A stretch of 64,000 bases of DNA from Achromobacter insolitus (GCF_002209555.1 NZ_NJIF01000001.1:744001-808000), one strand, 5' to 3'. Counted from the stretch's first letter, positions 36,088-45,465 are shown. A program made the numbers and translations. Notes: generated from the letters alone by a model not told the origin.

Positions 36088-37542
36088 ATGTCCCAGCCCG
36101 ACGCCACCCCGTTCGACTACATACTTTCCGGCGGCACCGTCATCGACGGCACGAACGCGCCAGGCCGGCTCGCCGACGTGGGCGTGCGGGGCGATCGGAT
36201 TGCCGCCGTCGGCGACCTGAGCGCCAGCAGCGCCCGCCGGCGCATCGACGTGGCGGGAAAAGTGGTGTCTCCGGGCTTCATCGACTCGCACACGCATGAC
36301 GACAACTACCTGCTGAAACACCGCGACATGACGCCCAAGATCTCGCAGGGCGTCACCACCGTGGTCACGGGCAACTGCGGTATCAGTCTCGCCCCGCTGG
36401 CGCACGCCAATCCGCCCGCGCCGCTGGATCTGCTGGATGAAGGCGGCTCGTTCCGCTTTGCACGCTTCTCGGACTACCTCGAAGCCCTGCGCGCCGCGCC
36501 GCCTGCCGTCAACGCCGCCTGCATGGTGGGCCATTCCACCCTGCGCGCCGCCGTCATGCCCGACTTGCGGCGCGAAGCCACGGCCGATGAAATCCAGGCC
36601 ATGCAGGCGCTGGCCGACGATGCGCTGGCCAGTGGCGCCATCGGCATTTCCACAGGCGCCTTCTATCCGCCCGCCGCCCATGCCAGCACCGAGGAAATCA
36701 TCGAAGTCTGCCGCCCCCTGAACACGCATGGCGGCGTCTACGCCACCCATATGCGCGATGAGGGCGAACATATCGTCCAGGCGCTGGAGGAGACCTTCCG
36801 CATCGGCCGCGAACTGGACGTGCCGGTCGTTATCTCGCACCACAAGGTCATGGGCAAGCCCAATTTCGGGCGCTCCAAGGAAACGCTGGCCTTGATCGAG
36901 GCGGCCATGGCCAGCCAGGACGTATCGCTGGACGCCTATCCCTACGTGGCGGGCTCCACCATGCTCAAGCAGGACCGCGTCCTGCTTGCCGGCCGCACGC
37001 TTATCACCTGGTGCAAGCCCTATCCCGAACTGAGCGGACGCGACCTGGAAGAAATCGCCGCCGAGCGAGGCAAGTCCAAGTACGACGTGGTGCCCGAACT
37101 GCAGCCCGCCGGCGCCATCTACTTCATGATGGACGAGCCCGACGTGCAGCGCATCCTGGCGTTCGGCCCCACCATGATCGGGTCCGATGGCCTGCCCCAC
37201 GACGAGCGCCCCCACCCTCGCCTGTGGGGAACGTTTCCCCGGGTGCTGGGCCACTACTCGCGCGACCTGGGCCTGTTCCCATTGGAGACCGCGGTCTGGA
37301 AAATGACCGGCCTGACCGCCGCCAAATTCGGCCTGGCCGAACGGGGCCAGGTGCAGCCCGGCTACTACGCCGACCTGGTGGTCTTCGACCCGGCCACGGT
37401 GGCGGACTCGGCCACGTTCGAGCATCCCACCGAGCGCGCCGCGGGCATCCATTCGGTCTACGTCAACGGCGCGGCCGTCTGGGAAGACCAGTCGTTCACT
37501 GGCCAGCATGCCGGCCGCGTCCTCAACCGGGCCGGAGCCTGA
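36088..37542 (+). CDS. N-acyl-D-amino-acid deacylase (D-aminoacylase family)
   Basis: 484 aa, amidohydrolase superfamily. Metal-binding DSHTHDD (His68, His70) and the family-specific Cys97 in VTGNCGIS are present, as are ISHHKVMG near residue 247 and GSDGLPHDERPHP near 364 carrying the catalytic Asp. The family removes the acyl group from N-acyl-D-amino acids, giving free D-amino acids. Free D-amino acids could then be oxidised by the dauA-like enzyme at the start of the block. Its ATG follows the DppF-like stop by 12 bases with a GGAGAA ribosome site. Confidence 0.9.
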   Translation: MSQPDATPFDYILSGGTVIDGTNAPGRLADVGVRGDRIAAVGDLSASSARRRIDVAGKVVSPGFIDSHTHDDNYLLKHRDMTPKISQGVTTVVTGNCGISLAPLAHANPPAPLDLLDEGGSFRFARFSDYLEALRAAPPAVNAACMVGHSTLRAAVMPDLRREATADEIQAMQALADDALASGAIGISTGAFYPPAAHASTEEIIEVCRPLNTHGGVYATHMRDEGEHIVQALEETFRIGRELDVPVVISHHKVMGKPNFGRSKETLALIEAAMASQDVSLDAYPYVAGSTMLKQDRVLLAGRTLITWCKPYPELSGRDLEEIAAERGKSKYDVVPELQPAGAIYFMMDEPDVQRILAFGPTMIGSDGLPHDERPHPRLWGTFPRVLGHYSRDLGLFPLETAVWKMTGLTAAKFGLAERGQVQPGYYADLVVFDPATVADSATFEHPTERAAGIHSVYVNGAAVWEDQSFTGQHAGRVLNRAGA

Positions 37543-37626
37543 GCCCCGCCAGCCTTTACAATCCGGCATACGCAGCGGGGCTTGCGGGCCCTGCCCCCAA
37601 CCACCCCCTACCTGCCAGATCGCTAC

Positions 37627-38262
37627 ATGCCCCTACCCGGCACTACATCCCCACCCGAGATCGTGGGCAAGGAAGAAATGGGCGCTCGCCTGCGGGCCGA
37701 GCGCAAGGCGCGGAAAATGACCTTGCAGGCGCTGTCCCGCGCCAGCGGCATCGCGGTTTCGACGCTATCGAAAGCGGAGCTGGGGCAGATCGCCCTCAGC
37801 TACGAGAAATTCGCCGCGCTGGCGCGCGCGCTCGGCATAGACATGACCCGCATGTTCATGCTGCCAGACGCCTCGCAGGCCGCCGTCGCCCCCACTTTCG
37901 TCAAGAACAAGCTCAGCGACGCCCGCGACTACGTCACGGAGAACTACCATTACCGCTTGCTCATGGGCGAGTACCCCGGCAAAAAAATGACGCCCATGCT
38001 GGCGCTGATCGATTCTCGCAAGGTCGTCGAATTCGAGGACTACATCCGGCACCCTGGCCAGGAATTCGCAGTCGTGCTGTCCGGCAAGGTCCGTATCCAA
38101 TTCGAGAACGGCGACAGCGTCGTGCTGGGCAAGCTGGAAACCGCCTACTTCGATAGCAGCATCGGCCACGTCTACCTGTCGATGAGCAAAAAGCCCGCCG
38201 AGGTCCTGGCAGTGTGCAGCGACGTGGGCGAAGTGCCGTCCCGGCTCAAGCCTCCCGCCTGA
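37627..38262 (+). CDS. XRE-family regulator with C-terminal cupin domain
   Basis: 211 aa. The helix-turn-helix lies at residues 17-74 (MGARLRAERKARKMTLQALS, SGIAVSTLSKAELGQIA), and a cupin-like effector domain covers about 125-205 (PGQEFAVVLSGKVRIQFENG). This architecture is typical of small-molecule-responsive repressors near amino-acid and polyamine catabolic genes. It ends the D-amino-acid block and is its only regulator, so it probably controls it. ATG 37627 is preferred to one 15 codons upstream on the basis of context. A TACAAT element at 37557-37562 could be its own -10. Confidence 0.85.
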   Translation: MPLPGTTSPPEIVGKEEMGARLRAERKARKMTLQALSRASGIAVSTLSKAELGQIALSYEKFAALARALGIDMTRMFMLPDASQAAVAPTFVKNKLSDARDYVTENYHYRLLMGEYPGKKMTPMLALIDSRKVVEFEDYIRHPGQEFAVVLSGKVRIQFENGDSVVLGKLETAYFDSSIGHVYLSMSKKPAEVLAVCSDVGEVPSRLKPPA

Positions 38263-38282
38263 GCCGTCGCGGGGCCCGACGC

Positions 38283-39419
38283 CTAGCGCAGCAGGTCCGC
38301 GTTGTGCTCGCCCAGTCCCGGCGCGACGCCAGCGCGTGCCCGGGGGCTCGCCGAAAACCGGAACGGCGTGGCAGCGCAAAGCAGCTCCCCTTCCGTCGGG
38401 TGCTCGACGGTCTCGAAGAAGCCCACGTCCGCCAGATGCGGATCGCGCAGCAGGTCGCCCAGGCCATTGGCCGGACCGGCGGGGATGTCATGCTCAAGAA
38501 ACAGCGCCAGCCATTGCGCCGCGTCGCGTTCCAGCAGGCTCCGGCTGACTTCCTCGTACAAGGGTTCGGCATGGCGAATGCGGTCCCCCATGGTCGCGAA
38601 CCGGGGGTCGGCGGCCAGCTCGGGACGGCCCAGCAAGGCAAACAGGCGCTGCCATTGCGCATCGGTGTTGGCCACCAGGCATACATAGCCCTCGCGTGTC
38701 TTCAAAGGCCGGTGATAACGGCTGAAGACCCGTTCATAGCCACGCGGCTCGGCCTCCTGGACGCCGCCGAACATGCTGTCCGCCAGATGTTCAACCAGGT
38801 TGAACGAGGCCATGGTTTCGAACATGGGGACCTCCACCTGCTGCCCTTGGCCGGTGGCGGCTCGCGCCACCAGCGCCGACGCAATGGCGCCCGCCAGGTA
38901 AACGCCGCAGAGCTTGTCGGTAAACAGCATGGGAATGAAGCCCGGCTCGCCATACATTCTTGCGTGCAGGCCGGACACGCCGCTCATGCCCTGGATCACA
39001 TCGTCATAGGCAGGGCGTTCGGCATACCGCCCATCCTGATGGAAGCCCAGCGCCACGGCATAGACCAGCCGCGGGTGACGCAAAGCCAGGCTGTCATAGT
39101 CGATGCCCAGGCGCCTGGCGGCCGCCGGCCGCATGTTGTGCACGAAAACGTCGGCGGTGGCCAGCAATTCATCCAGCCGCGCGACGTCCGCCGCCTGCTT
39201 CAGATCCAGGACCACGCTGCGCTTGCCGCGATTCAGGTTCAGGAAGAACGACCCCATTCTGGCATTGCGCGATTTGCCGACCATGCGCATCGGATCGCCC
39301 TGTGGAGGCTCCACCTTGATCACCTCGGCGCCCATGTCGGCAAGCAGCTGCGTCGCCATCGGTCCAAAAACGAAATTGCTGGCGTCGATGACGCGCACAC
39401 CGGACAAAGGGCCAGTCAT
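38283..39419 (-). CDS. CaiB/BaiF (family III) CoA-transferase
   Basis: 378 aa, cytoplasmic. It begins LSGVRVIDASNFVFGPMATQ, with LNLNRGKRSVVLDLKQ near residue 60; the catalytic Asp of the family is likely in MLFTDKLCGVYLAGA near residue 165. It transfers CoA between organic acids, here probably activating the pathway's starting acid. It overlaps the upstream acyl-CoA dehydrogenase gene by four bases (ATGA) and is the last gene of a five-gene operon. A second, different family III transferase lies at 44276. Confidence 0.9.
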   Translation of the reverse strand: MTGPLSGVRVIDASNFVFGPMATQLLADMGAEVIKVEPPQGDPMRMVGKSRNARMGSFFLNLNRGKRSVVLDLKQAADVARLDELLATADVFVHNMRPAAARRLGIDYDSLALRHPRLVYAVALGFHQDGRYAERPAYDDVIQGMSGVSGLHARMYGEPGFIPMLFTDKLCGVYLAGAIASALVARAATGQGQQVEVPMFETMASFNLVEHLADSMFGGVQEAEPRGYERVFSRYHRPLKTREGYVCLVANTDAQWQRLFALLGRPELAADPRFATMGDRIRHAEPLYEEVSRSLLERDAAQWLALFLEHDIPAGPANGLGDLLRDPHLADVGFFETVEHPTEGELLCAATPFRFSASPRARAGVAPGLGEHNADLLR

Positions 39420-40657
39420 GGCTGCTCCTGGTTGATTGCCGCCCTGTTCGGGCTTTGGGAGATTGAAAGGGACGCCGGCGGCGCGGACCGTTCGCGCGCG
39501 TCGCGCAGCAGATCGCGTCCGATGATCAGATGCTGGACTTCGGTCGCGCCCTCGTAGATGCGCAGCGCCCGCACATCCCGGTACAACTGCTCCATGATGT
39601 GACCTGTGCGCACGCCCAGCCCGCCATGCATCTGCAACGCCGCGTCCACCACCTGCTGCGCGTGTTCGGTCGCGGCCAGCTTGGCCATGGCGGCGTCGCG
39701 CGACGAGCCGAGTCCTGCGTCACGGGCCCATGCGGCGCGATAGACCAGCAGCGCCGACGCGTCCGTCTGGATCGCCATCTGGCTCAGCTTCGCCTGGGTC
39801 AGCTGGAAATCGGCCAGCGTCTTGCCGAACATCTTGCGCGCCAGCGCGTGCCCTGTGGCCTCGTGCAGCGCCCGGCGCGAAAAGCCCAGCGCCGCCGCGC
39901 CCACCGAGGTGCGGAAAATATCCAGCGTGCGCATGGCGAGCTTGAATCCCTGCCCAGGCTCGCCCAGCAATTGACCTCCTCCGACGCGGCATGCGCTGAA
40001 CGTCAATGTGGCCAGGGGATGCGGGGAAACGACGTCGATGCGTTCCGAAATATGCAGGCCAGGCGTACCGGCATCCACGATGAAGGCCGATATCCCCTTG
40101 GTGCCGGCGCTCTCCGGCTCGCGCGCGAAGACGACGTACTGGTCTGCGATGCCGCCGTTGGAAATCCAGGTTTTCTCGCCATCCAGGACGTAGGCGTCGC
40201 CATCCCGCCTGGCGACGCACGACAACGCGCCCACGTCGGAACCCGCCTGCGCCTCCGACAGCGCAAACGCCGCCACGTGCCGCCCTTCCCGGGCCGGCGT
40301 CAGATAGCGCGCGCGCTGCGCGGCCGTGCCGTCCAGCGCAATGGCGGCCGTGCCCAGGCCCTGCATGGCAAACGCAAAATCGAACAGCGCGCCATGTTGC
40401 GCCAGCCGGTCACGCAGCAGGCAGATGGCTCGCGCGTCGATGCCCGCGCCGGGCTCGCGCGGGTCGGGCACAGCATAGGCCAGCAACCCGGCCTCGCCCA
40501 TGCCGGCCACCAGGCGCCGGCATTGCGCATCCATCTGTGGCCGGCCCTGCGGGGCGGGCCCGGCAGGCATGCTCGCCAGCCAGGCGTCGGCCTGCCGCAG
40601 CAGCGTCTGGTGGCGAGGCTCGAAGAACGGCCACGCGAGCGTTGCCTGCATGTTCAT
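39416..40657 (-). CDS. Acyl-CoA dehydrogenase
   Basis: 413 aa, FAD-dependent. FALSEAQAGSDVGAL and DGEKTWISNGGIADQYVVFA are the two family signatures, and the catalytic Glu is in RIYEGATEVQHLIIG near the C-terminus. It introduces a 2,3-double bond into an acyl-CoA for the later hydratase step. The ATG at 40657 has AGGACG upstream and begins the protein MNMQATLAWPFFEP; an open extension of 58 codons is not protein-like. It lies 28 bases after the Bug-receptor stop. Confidence 0.92.
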   Translation of the reverse strand: MNMQATLAWPFFEPRHQTLLRQADAWLASMPAGPAPQGRPQMDAQCRRLVAGMGEAGLLAYAVPDPREPGAGIDARAICLLRDRLAQHGALFDFAFAMQGLGTAAIALDGTAAQRARYLTPAREGRHVAAFALSEAQAGSDVGALSCVARRDGDAYVLDGEKTWISNGGIADQYVVFAREPESAGTKGISAFIVDAGTPGLHISERIDVVSPHPLATLTFSACRVGGGQLLGEPGQGFKLAMRTLDIFRTSVGAAALGFSRRALHEATGHALARKMFGKTLADFQLTQAKLSQMAIQTDASALLVYRAAWARDAGLGSSRDAAMAKLAATEHAQQVVDAALQMHGGLGVRTGHIMEQLYRDVRALRIYEGATEVQHLIIGRDLLRDARERSAPPASLSISQSPNRAAINQEQP

Positions 40658-40685
40658 GAAGAAACGTCCTGTGGTGGATGCCGCG

Positions 40686-41642
40686 CTATTGCTTGGGAAT
40701 GTTGGCGCTCTGGGCGGTGGCGATTTCAAGTTCGATTTCCTTCTTCTGGAACTTGGCCAACGCGGCCGCATCGCCGATGAAGGAAATGAAATTGCTTTGC
40801 GCCAGGAAAGCCTGCGTCTTGGGATCGGCATAGATCTCGAGAAGGGCGTCCTGCAGCGTCTTCACGACCGGTGCGGGCGTCTTGGCCGGCGCGAACATGG
40901 CCCACCATGCGACCTTGAAGAAGTCCTTGAAACCGAGCTCCTGCAGGGTGGGCACGTCCGGCGCGCTGGCCAGCCGCTTGTCGGTTGTCACTGCCAGCAG
41001 GCGCAGCTTGCCCGCCTGCACCAGGGCCTGCGCCCCGCTGTACTCGGCAATCACAAAATCGACCTGCTTGCCCGCCAGGTCATTGAGCGCCGGGCCCGCC
41101 CCCTTGTAGGAAATGCCGTTGGCGCTGGCCTGCGCCAGTGAAAGGAACCATTCAGTGGCAATCTGATAGGTAGCGCTACCCGCTCCGTAGTTCAGTTTCT
41201 TCGGATCCTTCCTGGCGGCGGCAACCAGGTCCGCGACCGTCTTGTAAGGCGAGTCCTGATAGACGTAGAAGCCCATCGGCGCCTGCGCCAGCACTGCGAC
41301 CGGCGCCAGATCGACCAGCGGATCGTAGGGCAGCTTGGCGAACGCCGCGACATTGGTGGCCACCGGCGCATTGGCCGCCAGCAACAGCGTATAGCCGTCG
41401 GGCGCCGCCGACACGACCGTCTGGGTCGCAATGATGCCGCTTGCTCCGGGCCGGTTCTCCGCGATCACGGGTTGGCCAAGCTTGGCCTCCAGTTGGCGCG
41501 CGGTGTAGCGGGCCAAGGTGTCCGTGCCGGTGCCGGGAGGATACGGAACGATCAGCCGGATCGGCTTGTCCGGAAAAGCGTGGCTAAGCTGGGCGCCCAG
41601 CGCCAGCACGGCGCCTGCGAGCATGGTGGTCAATCGCTTCAT
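40686..41642 (-). CDS. Bug-family solute-binding receptor
   Basis: 318-aa periplasmic receptor. Signal peptide about residues 1-22 (ending QLSHA); mature start FPDKPIRLIVPYPPGTGTDT is the Bug hallmark, followed by AENRPGASGIIATQTVVSAA. No TctA or TctB is nearby. Its place between the quinone oxidoreductase-like and acyl-CoA dehydrogenase genes suggests it binds the carboxylic acid degraded by this operon. Some Bug proteins act as sensors rather than transporters. Confidence 0.92.
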   Translation of the reverse strand: MKRLTTMLAGAVLALGAQLSHAFPDKPIRLIVPYPPGTGTDTLARYTARQLEAKLGQPVIAENRPGASGIIATQTVVSAAPDGYTLLLAANAPVATNVAAFAKLPYDPLVDLAPVAVLAQAPMGFYVYQDSPYKTVADLVAAARKDPKKLNYGAGSATYQIATEWFLSLAQASANGISYKGAGPALNDLAGKQVDFVIAEYSGAQALVQAGKLRLLAVTTDKRLASAPDVPTLQELGFKDFFKVAWWAMFAPAKTPAPVVKTLQDALLEIYADPKTQAFLAQSNFISFIGDAAALAKFQKKEIELEIATAQSANIPKQ

Positions 41643-41707
41643 GTCTCCAACTCCTTTGATGGTGCCTTGTTATCGGTTTTTGGTATTGCGGGCGCCTGTG
41701 CCCGCGG

Positions 41708-42718
41708 TCAGGAAAACGACTGTGGATGCAACGCAACCCGTCCAATGACCTCACGCGAAGCCAGCGCGGCCAATGCGTCCTCGTAGGCTTCCAGCGCGTA
41801 GGTCTGCTGGGTGTAGGGTTTCAGCGCCCCCTCGACGACCCAATCGAACATCGTGGCGAAGGCGGCGCGCACCGCCGCGCGGCGCTCGGGAGGAACGGCC
41901 ACCCTGCCCCAGCCCATGTAGTAGCCCCAATAGATGCCGATGGCGGTGGCGTTCTTGACCAGCAGGATGTTGGCGGGGATCTGCGGAATCTCGCCGCCGG
42001 CGAATCCCATGGGAATCAACCGGCCTTCCGGCGCGACGCAGCGCAGGGATTCCTCGAACACCTTGCCGCCTACCGGATCGAAGATGACGTCGGCGCCCCG
42101 TCCGCCGGTCAGCGACAGCACCGCGTCGCGGAACCCGCCTGTCCGATAATTCAGTCCCTCGTCGGCGCCATGGGCCCGCGCCGCATCGAGCTTGGCCTGA
42201 GTGCTGGCGCATGCGATCACGTGCGCGCCCAGTCGCTTGGCGATTTCAATCGCCGCCAGCCCGCTGCCTCCGCTGGCGCCATGCACCAGCACGGTCTCGC
42301 CCGGTTGCAGATGCGCGCGCCAGCGCAAGGCGCCGTAAGCCGTGGCGTAAATGGTCGGAAACTGCACGGCACTGTCGAAGTCCACGCCGTCCGGCAAAGC
42401 GAAGGTCGTGTCGACCGGCGCCACCACTTCGCTGGCGAAGCCGCCCGACTGCACACCTGCCACCACGCGGTCGCCCGGCCGGAACAGTGTTACCCCGGGC
42501 CCGCATTCCCGCACGATGCCCGCGACTTCCGTGCCCGGAGTCAGGGGCAGCGGCGGCCGATTCTGGTGCTTGCCCTGCAGCACCAGCAGGTTAGCGAAAC
42601 TCACGCCGCACGAATGCACTTCGATGCGCACGCTGTCCGCCCGCAAGGGCGGCGCGTCGCAGGTCTCGACGCTGACTTGGCTCGGATCGTCCAGTCCCCG
42701 GCAGATAACGGCTCGCAT
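41708..42718 (-). CDS. Zinc-independent quinone oxidoreductase/MDR-family enzyme
   Basis: 336 aa, medium-chain dehydrogenase/reductase superfamily. The NAD(P)-binding loop HGASGGSGLAAIEIAKRLGA lies near residue 148. SFANLLVLQGKHQNRPPLP and PGTEVAGIV are typical of the quinone-oxidoreductase branch. The catalytic-zinc cysteine of alcohol dehydrogenases is absent. Its substrate in this acyl-CoA operon may be an enoyl or unsaturated intermediate. Its start lies three bases after the hydratase stop, so the two are coupled. Confidence 0.88.
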   Translation of the reverse strand: MRAVICRGLDDPSQVSVETCDAPPLRADSVRIEVHSCGVSFANLLVLQGKHQNRPPLPLTPGTEVAGIVRECGPGVTLFRPGDRVVAGVQSGGFASEVVAPVDTTFALPDGVDFDSAVQFPTIYATAYGALRWRAHLQPGETVLVHGASGGSGLAAIEIAKRLGAHVIACASTQAKLDAARAHGADEGLNYRTGGFRDAVLSLTGGRGADVIFDPVGGKVFEESLRCVAPEGRLIPMGFAGGEIPQIPANILLVKNATAIGIYWGYYMGWGRVAVPPERRAAVRAAFATMFDWVVEGALKPYTQQTYALEAYEDALAALASREVIGRVALHPQSFS

Positions 42719-42721
42719 GGT

Positions 42722-43498
42722 CTACTCCTGATCGGTCTCGGGCAAGGCGCCATGGCGGCCCGCCCCCTGTTCGAAACGCTGTGCGCCGGCACGCGCCTCC
42801 AGCTTGCGCGCGGCGGCGGCGTAAGCCATCTCCGCGGCCACTGCGTCCCGCTCGGACAGCGCTGCCTGGGCGTAGGCCGACTGCCTGTCCGAACGCATGG
42901 CGATCTGCGGAAACTGCGCCATCTGATGGGCAAGCGCCTCGGCTTCGGCGCGTGCGCGTCCGTCTGGCACGACCCGATTGACCAGCCCAAAGCGCTCGGC
43001 CTCCGGGGCTTGCACGATACGGGCGGTCAACAACATGTCCAGCGCTCGGCTCATGCCTATCAGACGCGGCAGGCGCACGGTCGTGCCGTCGCTCATGGGC
43101 ACGCCCCAGCGTCGCGACAGCACGGCGAACGAAGCGCTCTCCTCCGCGATGCGAAGATCGCACCACAGTGCCACCCCCAGCCCGCCCGCGCAGGCGTGCC
43201 CGGCCACCGCCGCGATGACGGGCTTGGATAGCGGCGCGTGCAAGGGTCCCTCCGGGCTGCCCGCCCACGGCTCGTAATCGGTGCCCGCAGCCAGCTCTTT
43301 CAGGTCCGCGCCGGAACAGAAGGCGCCGCCAGCGCCGCACAAGACGGCCACCCGGGCTTGCTCGTCGGCATCGAATTCGCGTAGCGCGCGCGCCAGCTCG
43401 AAGGCTGCTTCGCGGTCCAGCGCATTGCGCACTTCGGGCCGGTTGATGATGACCGTAGTTATAAAACCTGCGCGTTCCACCAGGATTTTCGGAGCCAT
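42722..43498 (-). CDS. Enoyl-CoA hydratase/isomerase family protein
   Basis: 258 aa, crotonase fold. The oxyanion hole is formed by AGHACAGGLGVALWCDLRIA near residues 98-117, and the second block is GVPMSDGTTVRLPRLIG. The catalytic glutamate pair of canonical hydratases is not evident: the position before LPG/IPG usually holding Glu reads GVPMSDG, so it may be an isomerase, hydrolase or specialised hydratase. It is the first gene of the operon, whose promoter carries an 18-bp palindrome upstream. Confidence 0.85.
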   Translation of the reverse strand: MAPKILVERAGFITTVIINRPEVRNALDREAAFELARALREFDADEQARVAVLCGAGGAFCSGADLKELAAGTDYEPWAGSPEGPLHAPLSKPVIAAVAGHACAGGLGVALWCDLRIAEESASFAVLSRRWGVPMSDGTTVRLPRLIGMSRALDMLLTARIVQAPEAERFGLVNRVVPDGRARAEAEALAHQMAQFPQIAMRSDRQSAYAQAALSERDAVAAEMAYAAAARKLEARAGAQRFEQGAGRHGALPETDQE

Positions 43499-43523
43499 GA
43501 ATCGCTGTCGTCCGTTATTTAAA

Positions 43524-43541
43524 TAATACTAAGCAGTATTA
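43524..43541. promoter_or_regulatory. Perfect 18-bp palindrome, likely TetR operator
   Basis: TAATACT-AAGC-AGTATTA lies 26 bases upstream of the hydratase start. A related element sits at 45445-45465 before the CoA-transferase/TetR unit. Symmetry, AT-richness and pairing with a TetR gene make it the likely binding site of the regulator at 43593-44234. Confidence 0.75.
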
Positions 43542-43549
43542 AAACGAGT

Positions 43550-43585
43550 TAAAAAAAGCCGCGCGCATTGGCTTGTCGGCGCGGC
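43550..43585 (-). terminator. Intrinsic terminator after the tetR gene
   Basis: On the minus strand GCCGCGC (43585-43579) and GCGCGGC (43564-43558) form a stem, followed by a run of eight or more T. It lies eight bases past the TetR-gene stop and separates the CoA-transferase/TetR unit from the hydratase operon. Confidence 0.85.
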
Positions 43586-43592
43586 ATGGCGT

Positions 43593-44234
43593 TTACTGCG
43601 GATGCGGCAACAAGGCGCTGACCGCAAAACCGGCCAGCTCGCTGGCGACACGCTCGCGATCCTTGGCGGTTTCGTTCTTGCGCGGGTGATACCAGCGCGA
43701 CGTCCAGTTCAGGGCGCCAAGGAGCGGCTTGACCAGCAGCTTCGCATCCATCGCACGGAAATCGCCGCTCTCCACTCCTTCTTCGATGACTCGAACATAG
43801 AGCGCTTCGTTCGCGGCGCGCAGTTTGAGGATCTCTTCCAGTTCGGCGCGCTCGGATGCGGTGGTGCGGCCCGTCAGATGCAGCTCCAGGCCTTGCGCGG
43901 CAACGCGCAAATAAGCCAGGTGCTCCATCATCAGCACGGTGTGATCGTGCGCCATTTTCCGCAGCTTGACGGCCGGCAGCTCCGCGGACAGGGCATGCGG
44001 CTCGATCGCTTCGCGGGTGAGCTCCATGGCACGCCGCTGCACGGCGAAGAACAGCGCCGACTTGTTGCGGTAGTAGTAATAAATGATGCCTTTGGTGGCG
44101 CCGTAAGCCACGCTGATGTCGTCCAGCGATGCCGCGGAGAAGCCCAGGTTCATGAACACGGACGCGGCCGCATCGAGAATGCCGAGCCGCTTCTCGATTC
44201 CTTCCGTGCTGTCTATCAGGCTAGGCCGTCCCAT
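43593..44234 (-). CDS. TetR/AcrR-family transcriptional regulator
   Basis: 213 aa. The HTH lies at residues 18-64 (ILDAAASVFMNLGFSAASLD, SVAYGATKGIIYYYYRNKSA). The ligand domain carries LNWTSRWYHPRKN near the C-terminus, common in TetR proteins controlling acyl-CoA catabolism (FadR/KstR2-like). It is in a unit with the CoA-transferase at 44276 (41-base gap), and palindromes of related sequence precede both that unit and the hydratase operon. It most likely represses both until an acyl-CoA is bound. Confidence 0.9.
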   Translation of the reverse strand: MGRPSLIDSTEGIEKRLGILDAAASVFMNLGFSAASLDDISVAYGATKGIIYYYYRNKSALFFAVQRRAMELTREAIEPHALSAELPAVKLRKMAHDHTVLMMEHLAYLRVAAQGLELHLTGRTTASERAELEEILKLRAANEALYVRVIEEGVESGDFRAMDAKLLVKPLLGALNWTSRWYHPRKNETAKDRERVASELAGFAVSALLPHPQ

Positions 44235-44275
44235 AATGTCCTTGCTGTACCGGAAACAAACGCGAAATTCTACCC

Positions 44276-45415
44276 TCAGCCCTGCTTGCCGGCGCCCGCG
44301 AACTCAGCGCGGATCGCCTGCGTGTGGGCGCCGATTGCGGGCACGTCGCCCAGGCGCCGCGGTTCTCCGCGCACCTGCGCGGGCGGCGCCACAATGGATG
44401 CCACGCCATGCGCGGTGCGCACTTCCGAGCGGCGCAGGTGCGGATGCGCGGACAATTCCTTGACGCCATTGACCGAGGCGAAGGCAATCTTCGCCAGTGT
44501 CAGGCGCCGCCGCAGTTCCGCCAGGTCCACCGAGCCGAGCACGGTTTCGATAGCGGTTTTCAGTTCTTCCGAGTGCTGCACACGGTCGCGGTTGCTGCGG
44601 TAGCGCGCGTCGTCGACCCATTCGGGTTTCAGCAGGACGTCGCAGGCAAAGCGACGCCATTCACCGTCGTTCTGCACGCCGATCAATAGCGACTGGCCGC
44701 CCTGGCACGTAAAGGCGCCGTACGGCGCGATGGTGGGGTGTCCAAGGCCCACGCGCGGCCAGACGGTGCCAGCGTAGTCGTAATGCAGCAACGGCACCGT
44801 CATCCAGTCGGCCATTGCATCGAACAACGACACGTGCAGCGCGCTGCCCTCTCCCGTCCGTTCACGCTGCAGCAGCGCTTCCAGGATGGCCGCATGCGCA
44901 TACATGCCGGTGCCGATATCGCAGGCGGATATGCCGACCCGGCCGGGCGCCTCCGGCGTACCCGTCACCGACGCAATGCCCGACTCCGCTTGCACCAGCA
45001 GATCGTAGGCCCGCATGTCCGCATACGGACCGGACTCACCATAACCGGTGATGTCGCAAGTGATCAGCCGGGGATTCGCGGCGCGCATTTCCTTCCAGCC
45101 GAAGCCGGCGCGTTCTGCCGCGCCCGGCCCCAGGTTCTGGATCAGCACGTCGGCCTGCAGGATCAGGGTGCGCAACAGCGCCAGGTCTTGCGGCTGCGTG
45201 AAGTCCAGCACGATGGATTCCTTGCCGCGGTTGAGCCAGACGAAGTAGGTGCTGTCGCCCATTACCGCGCCGTCGTAGCCGCGCGCGAAATCGCCGGCCG
45301 CGCGTTCGATCTTGATCACGCGCGCGCCGGCATCGGCCAGGCGCGACGATGCGTAGGGCGCCGCGGCAGCCTGCTCCACCGCGATCACCAGCAGACCTTC
45401 CAAGGGCAATGCCAT
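44276..45415 (-). CDS. CaiB/BaiF (family III) CoA-transferase
   Basis: 379 aa. It begins LPLEGLLVIAVEQAAAAPYA with FVWLNRGKESIVLDFTQPQD near residue 54; the catalytic Asp is in GISACDIGTGMYAHA near residue 168. This is a second, clearly different member from the one at 38283, so the pathway may have two CoA-transfer steps or two substrates. It is the first gene of its unit and lies 30 bases downstream of an operator-like palindrome. Confidence 0.9.
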   Translation of the reverse strand: MALPLEGLLVIAVEQAAAAPYASSRLADAGARVIKIERAAGDFARGYDGAVMGDSTYFVWLNRGKESIVLDFTQPQDLALLRTLILQADVLIQNLGPGAAERAGFGWKEMRAANPRLITCDITGYGESGPYADMRAYDLLVQAESGIASVTGTPEAPGRVGISACDIGTGMYAHAAILEALLQRERTGEGSALHVSLFDAMADWMTVPLLHYDYAGTVWPRVGLGHPTIAPYGAFTCQGGQSLLIGVQNDGEWRRFACDVLLKPEWVDDARYRSNRDRVQHSEELKTAIETVLGSVDLAELRRRLTLAKIAFASVNGVKELSAHPHLRRSEVRTAHGVASIVAPPAQVRGEPRRLGDVPAIGAHTQAIRAEFAGAGKQG

Positions 45416-45444
45416 TTCCGTCTCCGATCCAGCATTCGTTTTTT

Positions 45445-45465
45445 TAATGCTACCGCGTAGTATTA
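45445..45465. promoter_or_regulatory. Imperfect TAATGCTA...TAGTATTA palindrome, likely TetR operator
   Basis: TAATGCTA (45445-45452) and TAGTATTA (45458-45465) form a 21-bp imperfect palindrome with one arm mismatch; the core CTACCGCGTAG is itself palindromic. It shares the AGTATTA half-site with 43524-43541, although the spacer is three bases longer. Confidence 0.6.
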
